From Acidobacteriota bacterium (GTDB lineage Bacteria > Acidobacteriota > Terriglobia > Bryobacterales > Bryobacteraceae), in contig JACQDF010000031.1 in the NCBI GenBank assembly GCA_016201205.1, positions 1 through 43,671 of the forward strand: DNA of 43,671 nt. The letters run 5' to 3'. Positions 21,984 to 30,131 of the stretch are shown piece by piece. The translations under genes and the position numbers were made by a program. Under the pieces are notes generated by a model. That model was given only the letters and a program-made list of their open reading frames with translations. It did no database searches and was not told the origin of the DNA. The stretch's first letter is position 1. The number at the start of each line of letters is the position of its first letter.

Positions 21984-24602
21984 CTAGTAAAAGACATACT
22001 CATTGCTGCTCAACAGCGCCTGCGCGTACCGCGGCCAGGCTTTGGCATTGGAATTCAGGTAGGCGAGTCCGGCGTCGAGCTCTTGCTGATCCGGCTCGCG
22101 GCAGTAAAGAATGCGGTAGGCCAGCTTGATGCGCGGCGAGTCGCCGCCGGCCTCCTTCTCGAGGCGGGCCGCCAGAGTCGCGGCGCGATCCATCAGAAAC
22201 CTGCTGTTCAGAAAATAGAGCTGCTGCAACGGCGTCGCCGTCGGGATGCGCTGCTCGGAGGTCGAATTCGGGTTGGGGAAATCAAACAGCGCCAGCGTGC
22301 CATCCAGCTTGCGGCGGCTCACAAACCCGTAGACCGTGCGACGCAGGTTCTTCTCGTCCGCCAGCTTGAGCGGCGCGCCGCCCATGGCGGCGTCAAGCTC
22401 GCTCGAGGAGGCCAGCAGCGAATCACGCAACGCTTCGATATCGAGGCGCCGCCTGGTGGCCCGCCACACCAGCCGGTTGTCGGGATCAGCGGTGAAGTTC
22501 TTCGCGTCGTTCTGATAACCGAGCGCGTAGGCCGAAGTCAGCGTCAATTCGCGGATCAGCGCTTTCAGCGACCACTTGTGCCCGACCAGCCGGGTAGCAA
22601 GATAGTCCAGCAATTCCGGATGGCTCGGCTTTTCGCCAAGCTGGCCGAAGTTGGACAGCGTGCGCACCAGGCCGGCGCCAAACAAGTGGTGCCAGACGCG
22701 GTTGACCAGGACGCGCGCGGTCAGCGGATTGCCTGGATCGGCGATCGCTTCGGCCAGATCCAGCCGGCCGCTCCCCCTGCTGAACAGCTTCGGCTCGCCG
22801 TCGCATAGAACGGAAAGAAACCGCCGCGGCGCTTCCTCGCCCAGATTCTCCGCGCTGCCGCGAATCCGCACGCGCTCATTTTTCGGCTTCGCACGGTCCT
22901 CGACGATGTGGTAATAGGGGTAGCGCTCCGGAACGGCCTGCTTGCGCCGGTCCCGCTCGGCGCGCAGAGCGTCCAGATGCGCTTTCCATTCGCCGGAAAG
23001 AAAGCGGTCGAGCTTGTCGGTCTTGTAATAAAGGATGCCGCTGTCGAATTTGGCGAACCGCTGGCTGGAAAAGACATCGCGCCACAACAGCCACTTGTCG
23101 CGCGGCAGAGAAAGCAGGTCGGCCCGCGCGAGATCGTTGCGCGCATTCGAGCCGCCCAGGCGGATGAAGTTCTTCTCCTCGATCTCCTTCTGCTCCGTCC
23201 AGACGGCAAGCAAGGTCTGCTGAAACGCTTCCGCGCTCAGGGCGCTCTCTTCCTGCCAGCCTTTGAGGAATGGATGCTCGTGAGAAGGCAGCTTCAGATA
23301 TTCGACCCAGCGCTCCAGCGTGCCCGCATCCAGCTTCCTTTCAGCCGCCGTTTGCTTCCCGTCCGCTCCGGCGGAAATTTTTCTCGCCGCCTGCAAGTAA
23401 TCCGCCGTTCGATGAGCCAGCACTTCGGAAAGCTGCTTGGCCTGTTCGTCCAGATACTTGTTCAGCCTGGCTTCCTGCTGCTCGAGCGCCTCTTTGCGAG
23501 CCTTGTATTCTTTGACGACGCTTTCGGGCGCCAGTGGAAACTCGCCCTCCGCCGTGCTGGTGAACACGCCGAGCAGCGCGTAGTAGTCCCTGGTGGGAAT
23601 CGGATCGAACTTGTGATCGTGACACTGCGCGCAGGCGACCGTCAGCCCGAGGAACGCCTTGCCGGTCACGTCGACCCTGTCATCCTGAAACTGCGGGCTC
23701 AATGCATAGAAACCCAGCCCGGCGATCAGCTTGTTTTTGCGTCGCCCGTCCACCAGGTCGCCGGCGATCTGCGCCTTCACGAACAGGTCGTAAGGCATAT
23801 CGTCGTTGAAAGCCTGAATCACCCAGTCGCGATAGCGGTAAGCGTTGTCATAGGGCTGATCCTGCGTCGAGTTGAGCAGGTCGTCGGAATAGCGCGCCAC
23901 GTCGAGCCAGTGGCGGCCCCATCGCTCGCCGAAGTGCGGCGACGCCAGCAGCCGGTCGACCACTGTGGCGCGTGCGCCGGCTGAATTGTCCCGCAAGAAT
24001 GCGTCCACATCTTCGGGCTTTGGAGGCAACCCTGTCAGGTCGTAGGTAACCCGCCGGATCCAGCCGCGTTTGGCTGCCGGCTTCACGGGCTTGAGCCCCT
24101 TTGCTTCGAGCGCGGCCAGAAGGAAGCGGTCGACGTCGGATTGCGGCCAGGCTTGATCCTTCACGGCCGGCGGCGCCGGCTTGCGAACCGGCTGGAAAGC
24201 CCACCACGAGCGCTGCCCGGCGGTGATCTTGTAGTCGCTGGATCTGGCAGCCTCAGCCGCGGGCCAGACGGCGCCGCGATGGATCCACATCAGCAGATCA
24301 TTGATCTCCGAGTCGCTCAGATTGCCCGAAGGCGGCATCTTCAGCCGCTCGTGCGTGTGGCGCACGGCTTTCACCAGCAGGCTTTCCTCCGGGCGGTCCA
24401 CGTTGATCGCCGGTCCGGAGTTGCCGCCTTTCAGCAGCGACTCACGCGAAACCATCTCCAGCCCGCCCTGCTTTGCCTGTGTATGGCAGGGGAAGCAGTT
24501 TTTCGCCAGCACCGGGCGCACTTTGGATTCAAAGAACTCGAGCGCGTCGGTCCGCTGGCCATAGCAGGCCAAGGCGAGCAGCATTCCGGCGACCAGGCGC
24601 AT
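21984..24602 (-). CDS. PSCyt1/DUF1549/DUF1553 haem-containing secreted protein
   Basis: This 872-residue protein has a signal peptide (MRLVAGMLLALACYGQ), then a planctomycete-type cytochrome c domain with one haem motif (CFPCH, in LAKNCFPCHTQAKQGGLEM) and a downstream Met candidate (LKMPPSGNLSDSE). The DUF1549 domain follows (VTYDLTGLPPKPEDVDAFL, GERWGRHWLDVARYSD), with an extra CAQCH motif (VACAQCHDHKFDPI), a coiled region, and a C-terminal DUF1553 domain (NPLTARVLVNRVWHHLFGAG, LDYLATRLV, RRLDIEALRDSLL). Its partner is DUF1501. The ATG at 24602 is chosen because it starts the signal peptide; a TTG at 24620 is possible. The pair is probably periplasmic or extracellular. Confidence 0.9.
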   Translation of the reverse strand: MRLVAGMLLALACYGQRTDALEFFESKVRPVLAKNCFPCHTQAKQGGLEMVSRESLLKGGNSGPAINVDRPEESLLVKAVRHTHERLKMPPSGNLSDSEINDLLMWIHRGAVWPAAEAARSSDYKITAGQRSWWAFQPVRKPAPPAVKDQAWPQSDVDRFLLAALEAKGLKPVKPAAKRGWIRRVTYDLTGLPPKPEDVDAFLRDNSAGARATVVDRLLASPHFGERWGRHWLDVARYSDDLLNSTQDQPYDNAYRYRDWVIQAFNDDMPYDLFVKAQIAGDLVDGRRKNKLIAGLGFYALSPQFQDDRVDVTGKAFLGLTVACAQCHDHKFDPIPTRDYYALLGVFTSTAEGEFPLAPESVVKEYKARKEALEQQEARLNKYLDEQAKQLSEVLAHRTADYLQAARKISAGADGKQTAAERKLDAGTLERWVEYLKLPSHEHPFLKGWQEESALSAEAFQQTLLAVWTEQKEIEEKNFIRLGGSNARNDLARADLLSLPRDKWLLWRDVFSSQRFAKFDSGILYYKTDKLDRFLSGEWKAHLDALRAERDRRKQAVPERYPYYHIVEDRAKPKNERVRIRGSAENLGEEAPRRFLSVLCDGEPKLFSRGSGRLDLAEAIADPGNPLTARVLVNRVWHHLFGAGLVRTLSNFGQLGEKPSHPELLDYLATRLVGHKWSLKALIRELTLTSAYALGYQNDAKNFTADPDNRLVWRATRRRLDIEALRDSLLASSSELDAAMGGAPLKLADEKNLRRTVYGFVSRRKLDGTLALFDFPNPNSTSEQRIPTATPLQQLYFLNSRFLMDRAATLAARLEKEAGGDSPRIKLAYRILYCREPDQQELDAGLAYLNSNAKAWPRYAQALLSSNEYVFY

Positions 24603-24647
24603 CTGAGCGCATTCTATCAAAACCGGGGACAGGCTATCACCAGCACT

Positions 24648-24720
24648 TGTGGGGTGGGCTTTCAGCCCGCAGCCCGCTTTCAGCGGGGTTAGTAGCCGCC
24701 TGGAAAGGCGGCTGCGGCCA
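24648..24720. repeat. REP-like palindromic intergenic element
   Basis: The stretch TGTGGGGTGGGCTTTCAGCC is followed by two short hairpins (CCCGCTTTCAGCGGG and GCCGCCTGGAAAGGCGGC). A related sequence, TGGGGTCAGGCTTTCAGCCT on the minus strand, occurs at about 39390-39410. Such palindromic elements resemble dispersed extragenic repeats. It sits between two divergent-facing ends (cyclophilin 3' end and DUF1549 5' end). Confidence 0.5.
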
Positions 24721-24741
24721 GGATTGGCCGCTTCACCGGTT

Positions 24742-25224
24742 TCACTGCTCCGCGATCGTCACCCGGATCAGCGTGTCCCCCTGCTCGACCGCGTTCACCA
24801 CGTCCTGTCCGGAAACCACCTTGCCGAACACGGCGTGTTTCCCATCCAGCCAGTCGCAAACGACGTGCGTGATGAAGAACTGGCTGCCGTTGGTGTTTGG
24901 GCCGGCATTGGCCATCGATAGGGCGCCCACGCTGTGCCGATTCGGGTTGTTCCGGCACTCATCTTCGAACCGGTAACCGGGACCGCCGCGGCCTGTCCCT
25001 TCCGGGTCGCCTCCCTGGATCATGAAATCCGGGATCACGCGGTGAAACGTGGTGCCATCATAGAACTGGTCCCGAGCCAGGAAGACGAAGTTGTTGACGG
25101 TCGCAGGCGCATCCTTGGCGAACAGTTGGCAAACAATCCTGCCGCGCGTTGTTTCGAGAGTTGCTGTATAGTCTTTGTTTTCGTCAATCTGCATCCGCGG
25201 CGGGGCCGCATACTCTTTTGGCAT
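24742..25224 (-). CDS. Peptidyl-prolyl cis-trans isomerase, cyclophilin type
   Basis: This 160-residue cytoplasmic cyclophilin catalyses prolyl isomerisation. The active-site segments are present: [20 protein letters not shown] (with the catalytic Arg), [29 protein letters not shown] and a [19 protein letters not shown] tail. No signal peptide is seen at [12 protein letters not shown]. The ATG at 25224 is chosen because the residues further upstream are not cyclophilin-like. It is divergent from the hydrolase gene at 25260, leaving 35 bases between the starts. Confidence 0.92.
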   Translation of the reverse strand: MPKEYAAPPRMQIDENKDYTATLETTRGRIVCQLFAKDAPATVNNFVFLARDQFYDGTTFHRVIPDFMIQGGDPEGTGRGGPGYRFEDECRNNPNRHSVGALSMANAGPNTNGSQFFITHVVCDWLDGKHAVFGKVVSGQDVVNAVEQGDTLIRVTIAEQ

Positions 25225-25259
25225 AATCAACCAGTCTAGCTTGATCAAGGAGCCCCCCG

Positions 25260-26138
25260 ATGAAGACTTTCGCCTGGTTGCTGCTGCTCGCGGGAGCCGC
25301 CCGTGCGCAGACACTCGAAGGCGTCGTGGACATCCACGCGCATTGTGGTCCGGATAGCGTGCCGCGCTCGATCGATGCGTTGTCGCTGGTGAAGCTGGCC
25401 AAGGAGCGCGGTTTCCGCGCGCTGGTGCTTAAGAATCACTACGAGCCGACGGCCTCCTGGGCGGCGCTGGCGCGCACTCAGACGCCCGGCATCGAAGTGT
25501 TCGGCGGCATCGCGCTCAACCGCACCGTGGGCGGCGTGAATCCGGCGGCAGTCGAGCGCATGACTCGCGTCGCCGGCGGCTGGGGCCGCTTGGTCTGGAT
25601 GCCCACCTTCGATTCCGAGAACCAGGTGAAATCGAACAACGAATCACGACCCTATGTCTCCGTCTCGCGGAGCGGAAGCCTGCTGCCGGAAGTGCTCGAA
25701 GTGCTCGACCTGATCGCCAGGCACAAGCTGGTGCTGGCGACCGGGCATTCGACGCCCGCCGAAGTCCTGATGCTGATTCGCGAGGCAAAGCGTCGCGGCG
25801 TCACATCGATCGTGGTGACGCATGGCATGCTGAAACCAGTGGCCATGACGCCGGCCAAGCTGCGCGAAGCGGCGCAGCTTGGCGCGATGGTCGAGTTCGT
25901 TGGCAATGCCGTGATCGGCCAGACGAAAAGCTCGAGCTTCAAGGAATACGCCGGGGCCATGCGACGAGTGGGCTGGGAGTCGGTGATCCTTTCGAGCGAT
26001 CTCGGCCAACAGGGCAATCCGCTGCATCCGGATGGCTTGGAGGCCGTCTTTCGCGGTCTGCACCAGGAGGGCGTCACCGAAGAACAGATGAACCGCATCG
26101 TGAAGCAGAATCCGGCGCGGTTGCTTGGTCTTCAGTAG
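25260..26138 (+). CDS. DUF6282-like metal-dependent hydrolase, secreted
   Basis: This 292-residue protein has a signal peptide ([16 protein letters not shown]) and then an amidohydrolase-like beginning, [20 protein letters not shown], with the metal-binding HxH. Later metal-site candidates are [30 protein letters not shown] and a final [12 protein letters not shown]. This layout matches the DUF6282 family. The start has a good AAGGAG Shine-Dalgarno at 25247-25252. It is followed 12 bases later by a sugar-isomerase-like gene, suggesting a two-gene operon. The substrate is unknown. Confidence 0.75.
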   Translation: MKTFAWLLLLAGAARAQTLEGVVDIHAHCGPDSVPRSIDALSLVKLAKERGFRALVLKNHYEPTASWAALARTQTPGIEVFGGIALNRTVGGVNPAAVERMTRVAGGWGRLVWMPTFDSENQVKSNNESRPYVSVSRSGSLLPEVLEVLDLIARHKLVLATGHSTPAEVLMLIREAKRRGVTSIVVTHGMLKPVAMTPAKLREAAQLGAMVEFVGNAVIGQTKSSSFKEYAGAMRRVGWESVILSSDLGQQGNPLHPDGLEAVFRGLHQEGVTEEQMNRIVKQNPARLLGLQ

Positions 26139-26150
26139 GAGAAGCGCGTC

Positions 26151-27044
26151 ATGATCCAGGGAGTCCTGCTGCATTCGGTCAGTTATGCCGGCCTGTGGGG
26201 CCAGGCATTCTTGAGTGTTGAAGACTTTGTCCGCAAAGCGGCCGAGCTTGGCTTTGACGGCGTGATGCTGATGGCCAAGCGCCCCCATCTGTCCATCCTC
26301 GAGTACGGATCCAAGGAGCGCGCCCGGCTGCGGCAGTTGCTCGATAAGAACAAGATCCGCCATGTTTGTCTGGCCGGCTACACGAACCTGACGGCCGACC
26401 TCGAACATGGGGAGGTTCCGCATCGCGAGATCCAGACGCACTACATCCTCGGGCTGGCAAGGCTGGCCAAGGACCTGGGCAGCGACCGCGTGCGCATCTT
26501 CACCGGCTACGAGAATCCGGCGGCCGATTTTTCGCGGCAGTGGCGGCTCATCGCCGACACGCTTCGTGAATGCGCGCGGCGCACGGCCGATCTGGGCGTG
26601 ATCCTCGGGGTGCAGAACCATCACGACATCGGCGTCGGCTATGAATCCATGCACGACCTTGTGCGCGCCGTCAACGAACCCAATTGCAGGGCGATGTTCG
26701 ACGCCTGGGCGCCCGCCTTGCACGGCGCCGGCCTGGCGGCTGCGGCGAAGCGGATGGCCCCGCTCACCGTGCACACCACGGTGGCCGATTACCAACTCCG
26801 GCCGCGTTACAAATACGACCCCGCACTGGTGAATTACGAAAAGCAGACGCCAAATGTGGTCGCTGTGCCAATGGGCGAGGGCTTCATCGATTACAAGAGT
26901 TTTTTCAAGGCGCTGCTGAAGAACGGATTCGTCGGCACGGCCGCCTATGAGATGTGCTCGCCTCTGGTGGATGGCGGCGATCAGGAGACGCTGGACCGGT
27001 ATGCACGCCGGTTTCTCGAGTGGATCCGGCCGTACAGGAAGTAA
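26151..27044 (+). CDS. Sugar phosphate isomerase/epimerase-like TIM barrel
   Basis: This 297-residue protein belongs to the xylose isomerase-like AP endonuclease 2 superfamily: VEDFVRKAAELGFDGVMLMA, ILGLARLAKDLGSDRVRIFTG, the metal-site segment VQNHHDIGVGYESMHDLV, CRAMFDAWAPALHGAGL and TAAYEMCSPLVDGGD near the end. Members isomerise or epimerise sugars or cyclitols with a divalent metal. No signal peptide is seen. It probably works on the product of an upstream catabolic step; which sugar is not clear. Confidence 0.8.
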   Translation: MIQGVLLHSVSYAGLWGQAFLSVEDFVRKAAELGFDGVMLMAKRPHLSILEYGSKERARLRQLLDKNKIRHVCLAGYTNLTADLEHGEVPHREIQTHYILGLARLAKDLGSDRVRIFTGYENPAADFSRQWRLIADTLRECARRTADLGVILGVQNHHDIGVGYESMHDLVRAVNEPNCRAMFDAWAPALHGAGLAAAAKRMAPLTVHTTVADYQLRPRYKYDPALVNYEKQTPNVVAVPMGEGFIDYKSFFKALLKNGFVGTAAYEMCSPLVDGGDQETLDRYARRFLEWIRPYRK

Positions 27045-27046
27045 TC

Positions 27047-28789
27047 ATGGAGAACCGCGAGATCGCGCAGTTGCTTGCCGAGACGGCCGATCTGATGGAG
27101 ATCGCGGGCGAGGATCCTTTTCGGATCCGCAGTTATCGCAACGGCGCGTCGGCGATTGAAGGATATCCGGAGCGCATCGAGGACATCCTCAAAGACGCCG
27201 CCCGCAGCGTCACCCAGATTCCGGGCATCGGCAAAGGCCTGGCGTCGGCGCTGGAAGAGATCGCACAGCGCGGCTCCTTCGAGCGGCGCGATCAGATGCT
27301 GGAGCGCTATCCGCCGACCGCGCTCGAGATGCTGAAGATCCAGGGGCTGGGGCCGAAGTCGATCCGTCTCATCTGGGAGCACTTCCGCGTCAGCACCATC
27401 GACGGGCTCGAGCGGTTGTGCCGGGAGCAGAAGCTGCGGACGCTGCCTCGCATGGGAGCGAAGCTCGAAGAAAAAGTGCTGCGCTCGATTGCGCAGTACC
27501 GGCAGAGTGCGGGGCGCTTTCTGCTGCACTTCGCCGAGAGCGTCGCCCGCGAGCTGGCCGAATACTTCGGCCAGATCCACGGCGTCGAGAAAGTGACGGC
27601 GGCGGGAAGCTTTCGGCGCGGCAAAGAGACCGTCGGCGACCTCGACATCCTGATCACCGGACCCGGCGCAGCCGAGGCGCTCGATCGGTTTGTGCGGCAT
27701 CCCCGGGTGCATGAAGTGCTCGGCAAGGGCGAAAACAAGGCCAGCGCCCGGATGGGCCTCGAGGGATTGCAGGTCGACGTGCGGGCGCTCCCGGAGGAAA
27801 GCTTTGGAGCGGCTCTCCAGTATTTCACCGGCAGCAAGGAACACAACATCGGTCTTCGCAACCGCGCACTGAAGATGGGCTACACCCTGAGCGAGTACGG
27901 CCTGTTCCGGCTCGAGGATGAGAAGCGGGTCGCGGGCAAGTCGGAGGAGGAGATCTACACGACGCTCGGACTGGAATGGATTCCGCCGGAGCTGCGCGAG
28001 AACCAGGGCGAAATCGACGCCGCCGGGCAAGGCCTGCTGCCGTGCCTGATCGCAACCAAAGACATCCGCGGCGATCTGCACATGCACACCACGGAGAGCG
28101 ACGGGCGCGCCACTCTTCTCGAGATGGCGGAAGCAGCGCGGGATCTCGGCTATGAGTACATCGCCATCACCGATCATTCCAAGGCGCTGGCGATGGCCAA
28201 CGGACTCGACGAAACACGGGCCGTCGAGTTCGCCAGGCAGGTGCGGCAACTGAACCAGGACGGGCTGGGGCTGCGCATTTTTTCCGGCCTCGAGTGCGAC
28301 ATCCGCCGCGATGGGAAGATGGATCTGGAGGAGGACGCGCTTGCGGAGCTCGATTTCGTGGTGGCGAGCGTGCACGGCTACATGAACCTGGATGCCTCCG
28401 AGATGACCGATCGGCTGCTGGCGGCCATCGAGTGCAGGCATGTGAAGGCGTTGGGACATCCGACGGGCCGCCTGCTGCTTCACCGCGACGGCTTTCATTT
28501 TGATTTTGAGCGGGTGGCGAAATCGGCGGCCAAACGCGGGGTGCTGCTCGAGATCAACGCCAGTCCCGAGCGCCTGGATCTGCCTCCGCCGCTGATCCGC
28601 CAGGCGCAATCGTGCGGAGCGCGGTTCGTCATCTCGACCGACGCGCATCATCCCAAGCACTTGCACAACATGCATTTTGGGGTGGCCACTGCGCGGCGCG
28701 GATGGCTCCGGGCCATGGATGTGATCAACACGCTGCCGCTCGCGAAGTTCGAAGAAGCAGTGGGCGGAACGAGAGATTCGGGAAGGTGA
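27047..28789 (+). CDS. polX: DNA polymerase X with PHP domain
   Basis: This 580-residue protein has N-terminal helix-hairpin-helix repeats (VTQIPGIGKGLASALEEIA, then IQGLGPKSIRLIWEHF), a Pol beta-like nucleotidyltransferase core (GSFRRGKETVGDLDILITG with catalytic Asps, and LQVDVRALP) and a C-terminal PHP domain (GDLHMHTTESDG, YIAITDHSKAL, RIFSGLECDI, HPTGRLLL, ISTDAHH). Bacterial PolX proteins fill short gaps in base excision repair and have PHP 3'-5' exonuclease activity. The length matches the family (570-580 residues). The ATG at 27047 begins two bases after the stop of the preceding gene. Confidence 0.95.
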   Translation: MENREIAQLLAETADLMEIAGEDPFRIRSYRNGASAIEGYPERIEDILKDAARSVTQIPGIGKGLASALEEIAQRGSFERRDQMLERYPPTALEMLKIQGLGPKSIRLIWEHFRVSTIDGLERLCREQKLRTLPRMGAKLEEKVLRSIAQYRQSAGRFLLHFAESVARELAEYFGQIHGVEKVTAAGSFRRGKETVGDLDILITGPGAAEALDRFVRHPRVHEVLGKGENKASARMGLEGLQVDVRALPEESFGAALQYFTGSKEHNIGLRNRALKMGYTLSEYGLFRLEDEKRVAGKSEEEIYTTLGLEWIPPELRENQGEIDAAGQGLLPCLIATKDIRGDLHMHTTESDGRATLLEMAEAARDLGYEYIAITDHSKALAMANGLDETRAVEFARQVRQLNQDGLGLRIFSGLECDIRRDGKMDLEEDALAELDFVVASVHGYMNLDASEMTDRLLAAIECRHVKALGHPTGRLLLHRDGFHFDFERVAKSAAKRGVLLEINASPERLDLPPPLIRQAQSCGARFVISTDAHHPKHLHNMHFGVATARRGWLRAMDVINTLPLAKFEEAVGGTRDSGR

Positions 28790-28805
28790 TGGTGGACAAG
28801 GCGAG

Positions 28806-29333
28806 ATGAAGAAAGCGCGTGTGATTTCTTCCAAACGGATGCTGACGACGCCGATCTTCGCGGTGAGCGACAACTGGGTGAAGGACCCGCAGGGACACAA
28901 GATCCGCCGGATCGTGGTCGAGCACGGCGGGTCGGCGGTGGTGATGGTGGTGAATGCGCTAAAGCAGATCCTGATGGTGAATCAGTATCGTCATCCGGCG
29001 GGCGAGTACATGTGGGAGTTGCCCGCGGGAATGATTGATCCGGGGGAATCCGGCCTGGAGGCGGCCAAACGCGAGCTGCGGGAGGAGACGGGCTGCCGCG
29101 CACGGTCGTGGAAGAAGCTGCTCTCGTTTTATCCGAGCCCGGGATTCCAGCAGGAGAAGATGACGATTTTCCTGGCGCGGGGCATAGTGGAAGGCGACGC
29201 TGCGCCGGCCGGCGAGGAGCACCTCGAATGCGGCTGGTTTGACGAACGGTGGGTGAGGAAGCAGATCCGGGAAGGAAAGATCTGCGACGCCAAGACGATC
29301 ATCGGCTATTATGCCTGGCGAGATCTCAAGTAA
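28806..29333 (+). CDS. NUDIX hydrolase, ADP-ribose pyrophosphatase-like
   Basis: This 175-residue protein contains a complete NUDIX box at residues 75-97 with pattern Gx5Ex7REUxEExG (G75, E81, R89, E90, E93, E94, G96). Preceding residues ILMVNQYRHPAGEYMWELPA resemble the ADP-ribose pyrophosphatase subgroup, which hydrolyses ADP-ribose to AMP and ribose-5-phosphate. The ATG at 28806 lies 16 bases after polX. Specificity is inferred from the QYRHP and ELPAG motifs. Confidence 0.9.
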   Translation: MKKARVISSKRMLTTPIFAVSDNWVKDPQGHKIRRIVVEHGGSAVVMVVNALKQILMVNQYRHPAGEYMWELPAGMIDPGESGLEAAKRELREETGCRARSWKKLLSFYPSPGFQQEKMTIFLARGIVEGDAAPAGEEHLECGWFDERWVRKQIREGKICDAKTIIGYYAWRDLK

Positions 29334-29390
29334 CGGATGCGTCCATCCCGAATCTTGTATGCTGGTTAGTTTCCAGCCTTTGTGCCGGCC

Positions 29391-30131
29391 ATGGACGCCG
29401 TGAACACCGCACCCATGATCGAGGCGATCGGCCTCACCAAGCTGTACGGCAAATTCGCAGCGATTCAGGATGTCACCTTCGCTGTCCCGCGGGGCCAGGT
29501 GTGCGCGTTCCTCGGTCCGAACGGAGCCGGGAAGTCAACGACGATGAGGATCCTGACGGGCTTTCTCACGCCAACGTCCGGAACGGCCCGCATCGCGGGG
29601 CTCGATGTGAACGGAAGCCGCATGGAAGCGGCGCGCAAACTCGGATATCTGCCGGAGAACGGGCCGCTGTATCCGGAGATGACGCCGCTCGGTCTTCTGA
29701 GATTCTTCGGACGCGCCCGTGGACTGCCGGCGGAGCGGCTCGCTGCGCGGATTCGAGATGTGGTCCAGCGGTGCGCGCTCGAAGCCGTGATCGAAAAAAG
29801 CATCCGCAAATTGTCCAAAGGATACCGGCAGCGCGTCGGCATGGCGCAGGTTCTGCTGCACGAGCCGGACGTGTACATCATGGACGAGCCCACTTCCGGC
29901 CTCGATCCGAACCAGATTCTGGAAGCGAGGCGGACCATCCGCGAATTGGGGCGCGAGAAAACAGTTCTGTTATCCACCCACATCCTGCGGGAAGTGGAAG
30001 CAATGGCGGACCGCGTCGTGTTCATCAACCGCGGGCGAATTCAGTATGACGGAACGCCGGACCAGATGCGGGAGCAGTGGGGAACACTGGAGGCGGCTTT
30101 TCTGAGTCTTACCGGGATGGAGCACTCATGA
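29391..30131 (+). CDS. ABC transporter ATP-binding protein (GldA-like)
   Basis: This 246-residue ABC ATPase has Walker A GPNGAGKST, a Q-loop region, signature LSKGYRQRVGMAQ, Walker B VYIMDEPTSGLD and a switch His in LLSTHILREVEAMADRV. It resembles ATPases of the gliding-motility GldA/ABC-2 group. Its stop overlaps the next gene by four bases (ATGA) and the following two genes encode a permease fused to a GldG-like domain and a DUF4340 protein, a three-gene module known from many Bacteroidetes, Planctomycetes and Acidobacteria. Start candidates are GTG 29382, ATG 29391 and ATG 29415; no Shine-Dalgarno decides. Confidence 0.9.
   Translation: MDAVNTAPMIEAIGLTKLYGKFAAIQDVTFAVPRGQVCAFLGPNGAGKSTTMRILTGFLTPTSGTARIAGLDVNGSRMEAARKLGYLPENGPLYPEMTPLGLLRFFGRARGLPAERLAARIRDVVQRCALEAVIEKSIRKLSKGYRQRVGMAQVLLHEPDVYIMDEPTSGLDPNQILEARRTIRELGREKTVLLSTHILREVEAMADRVVFINRGRIQYDGTPDQMREQWGTLEAAFLSLTGMEHS

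Noticed and set aside
25644..26795. Open frame antisense to the hydrolase and isomerase genes
   Set aside because: It overlaps two well-supported genes and shows no domain.
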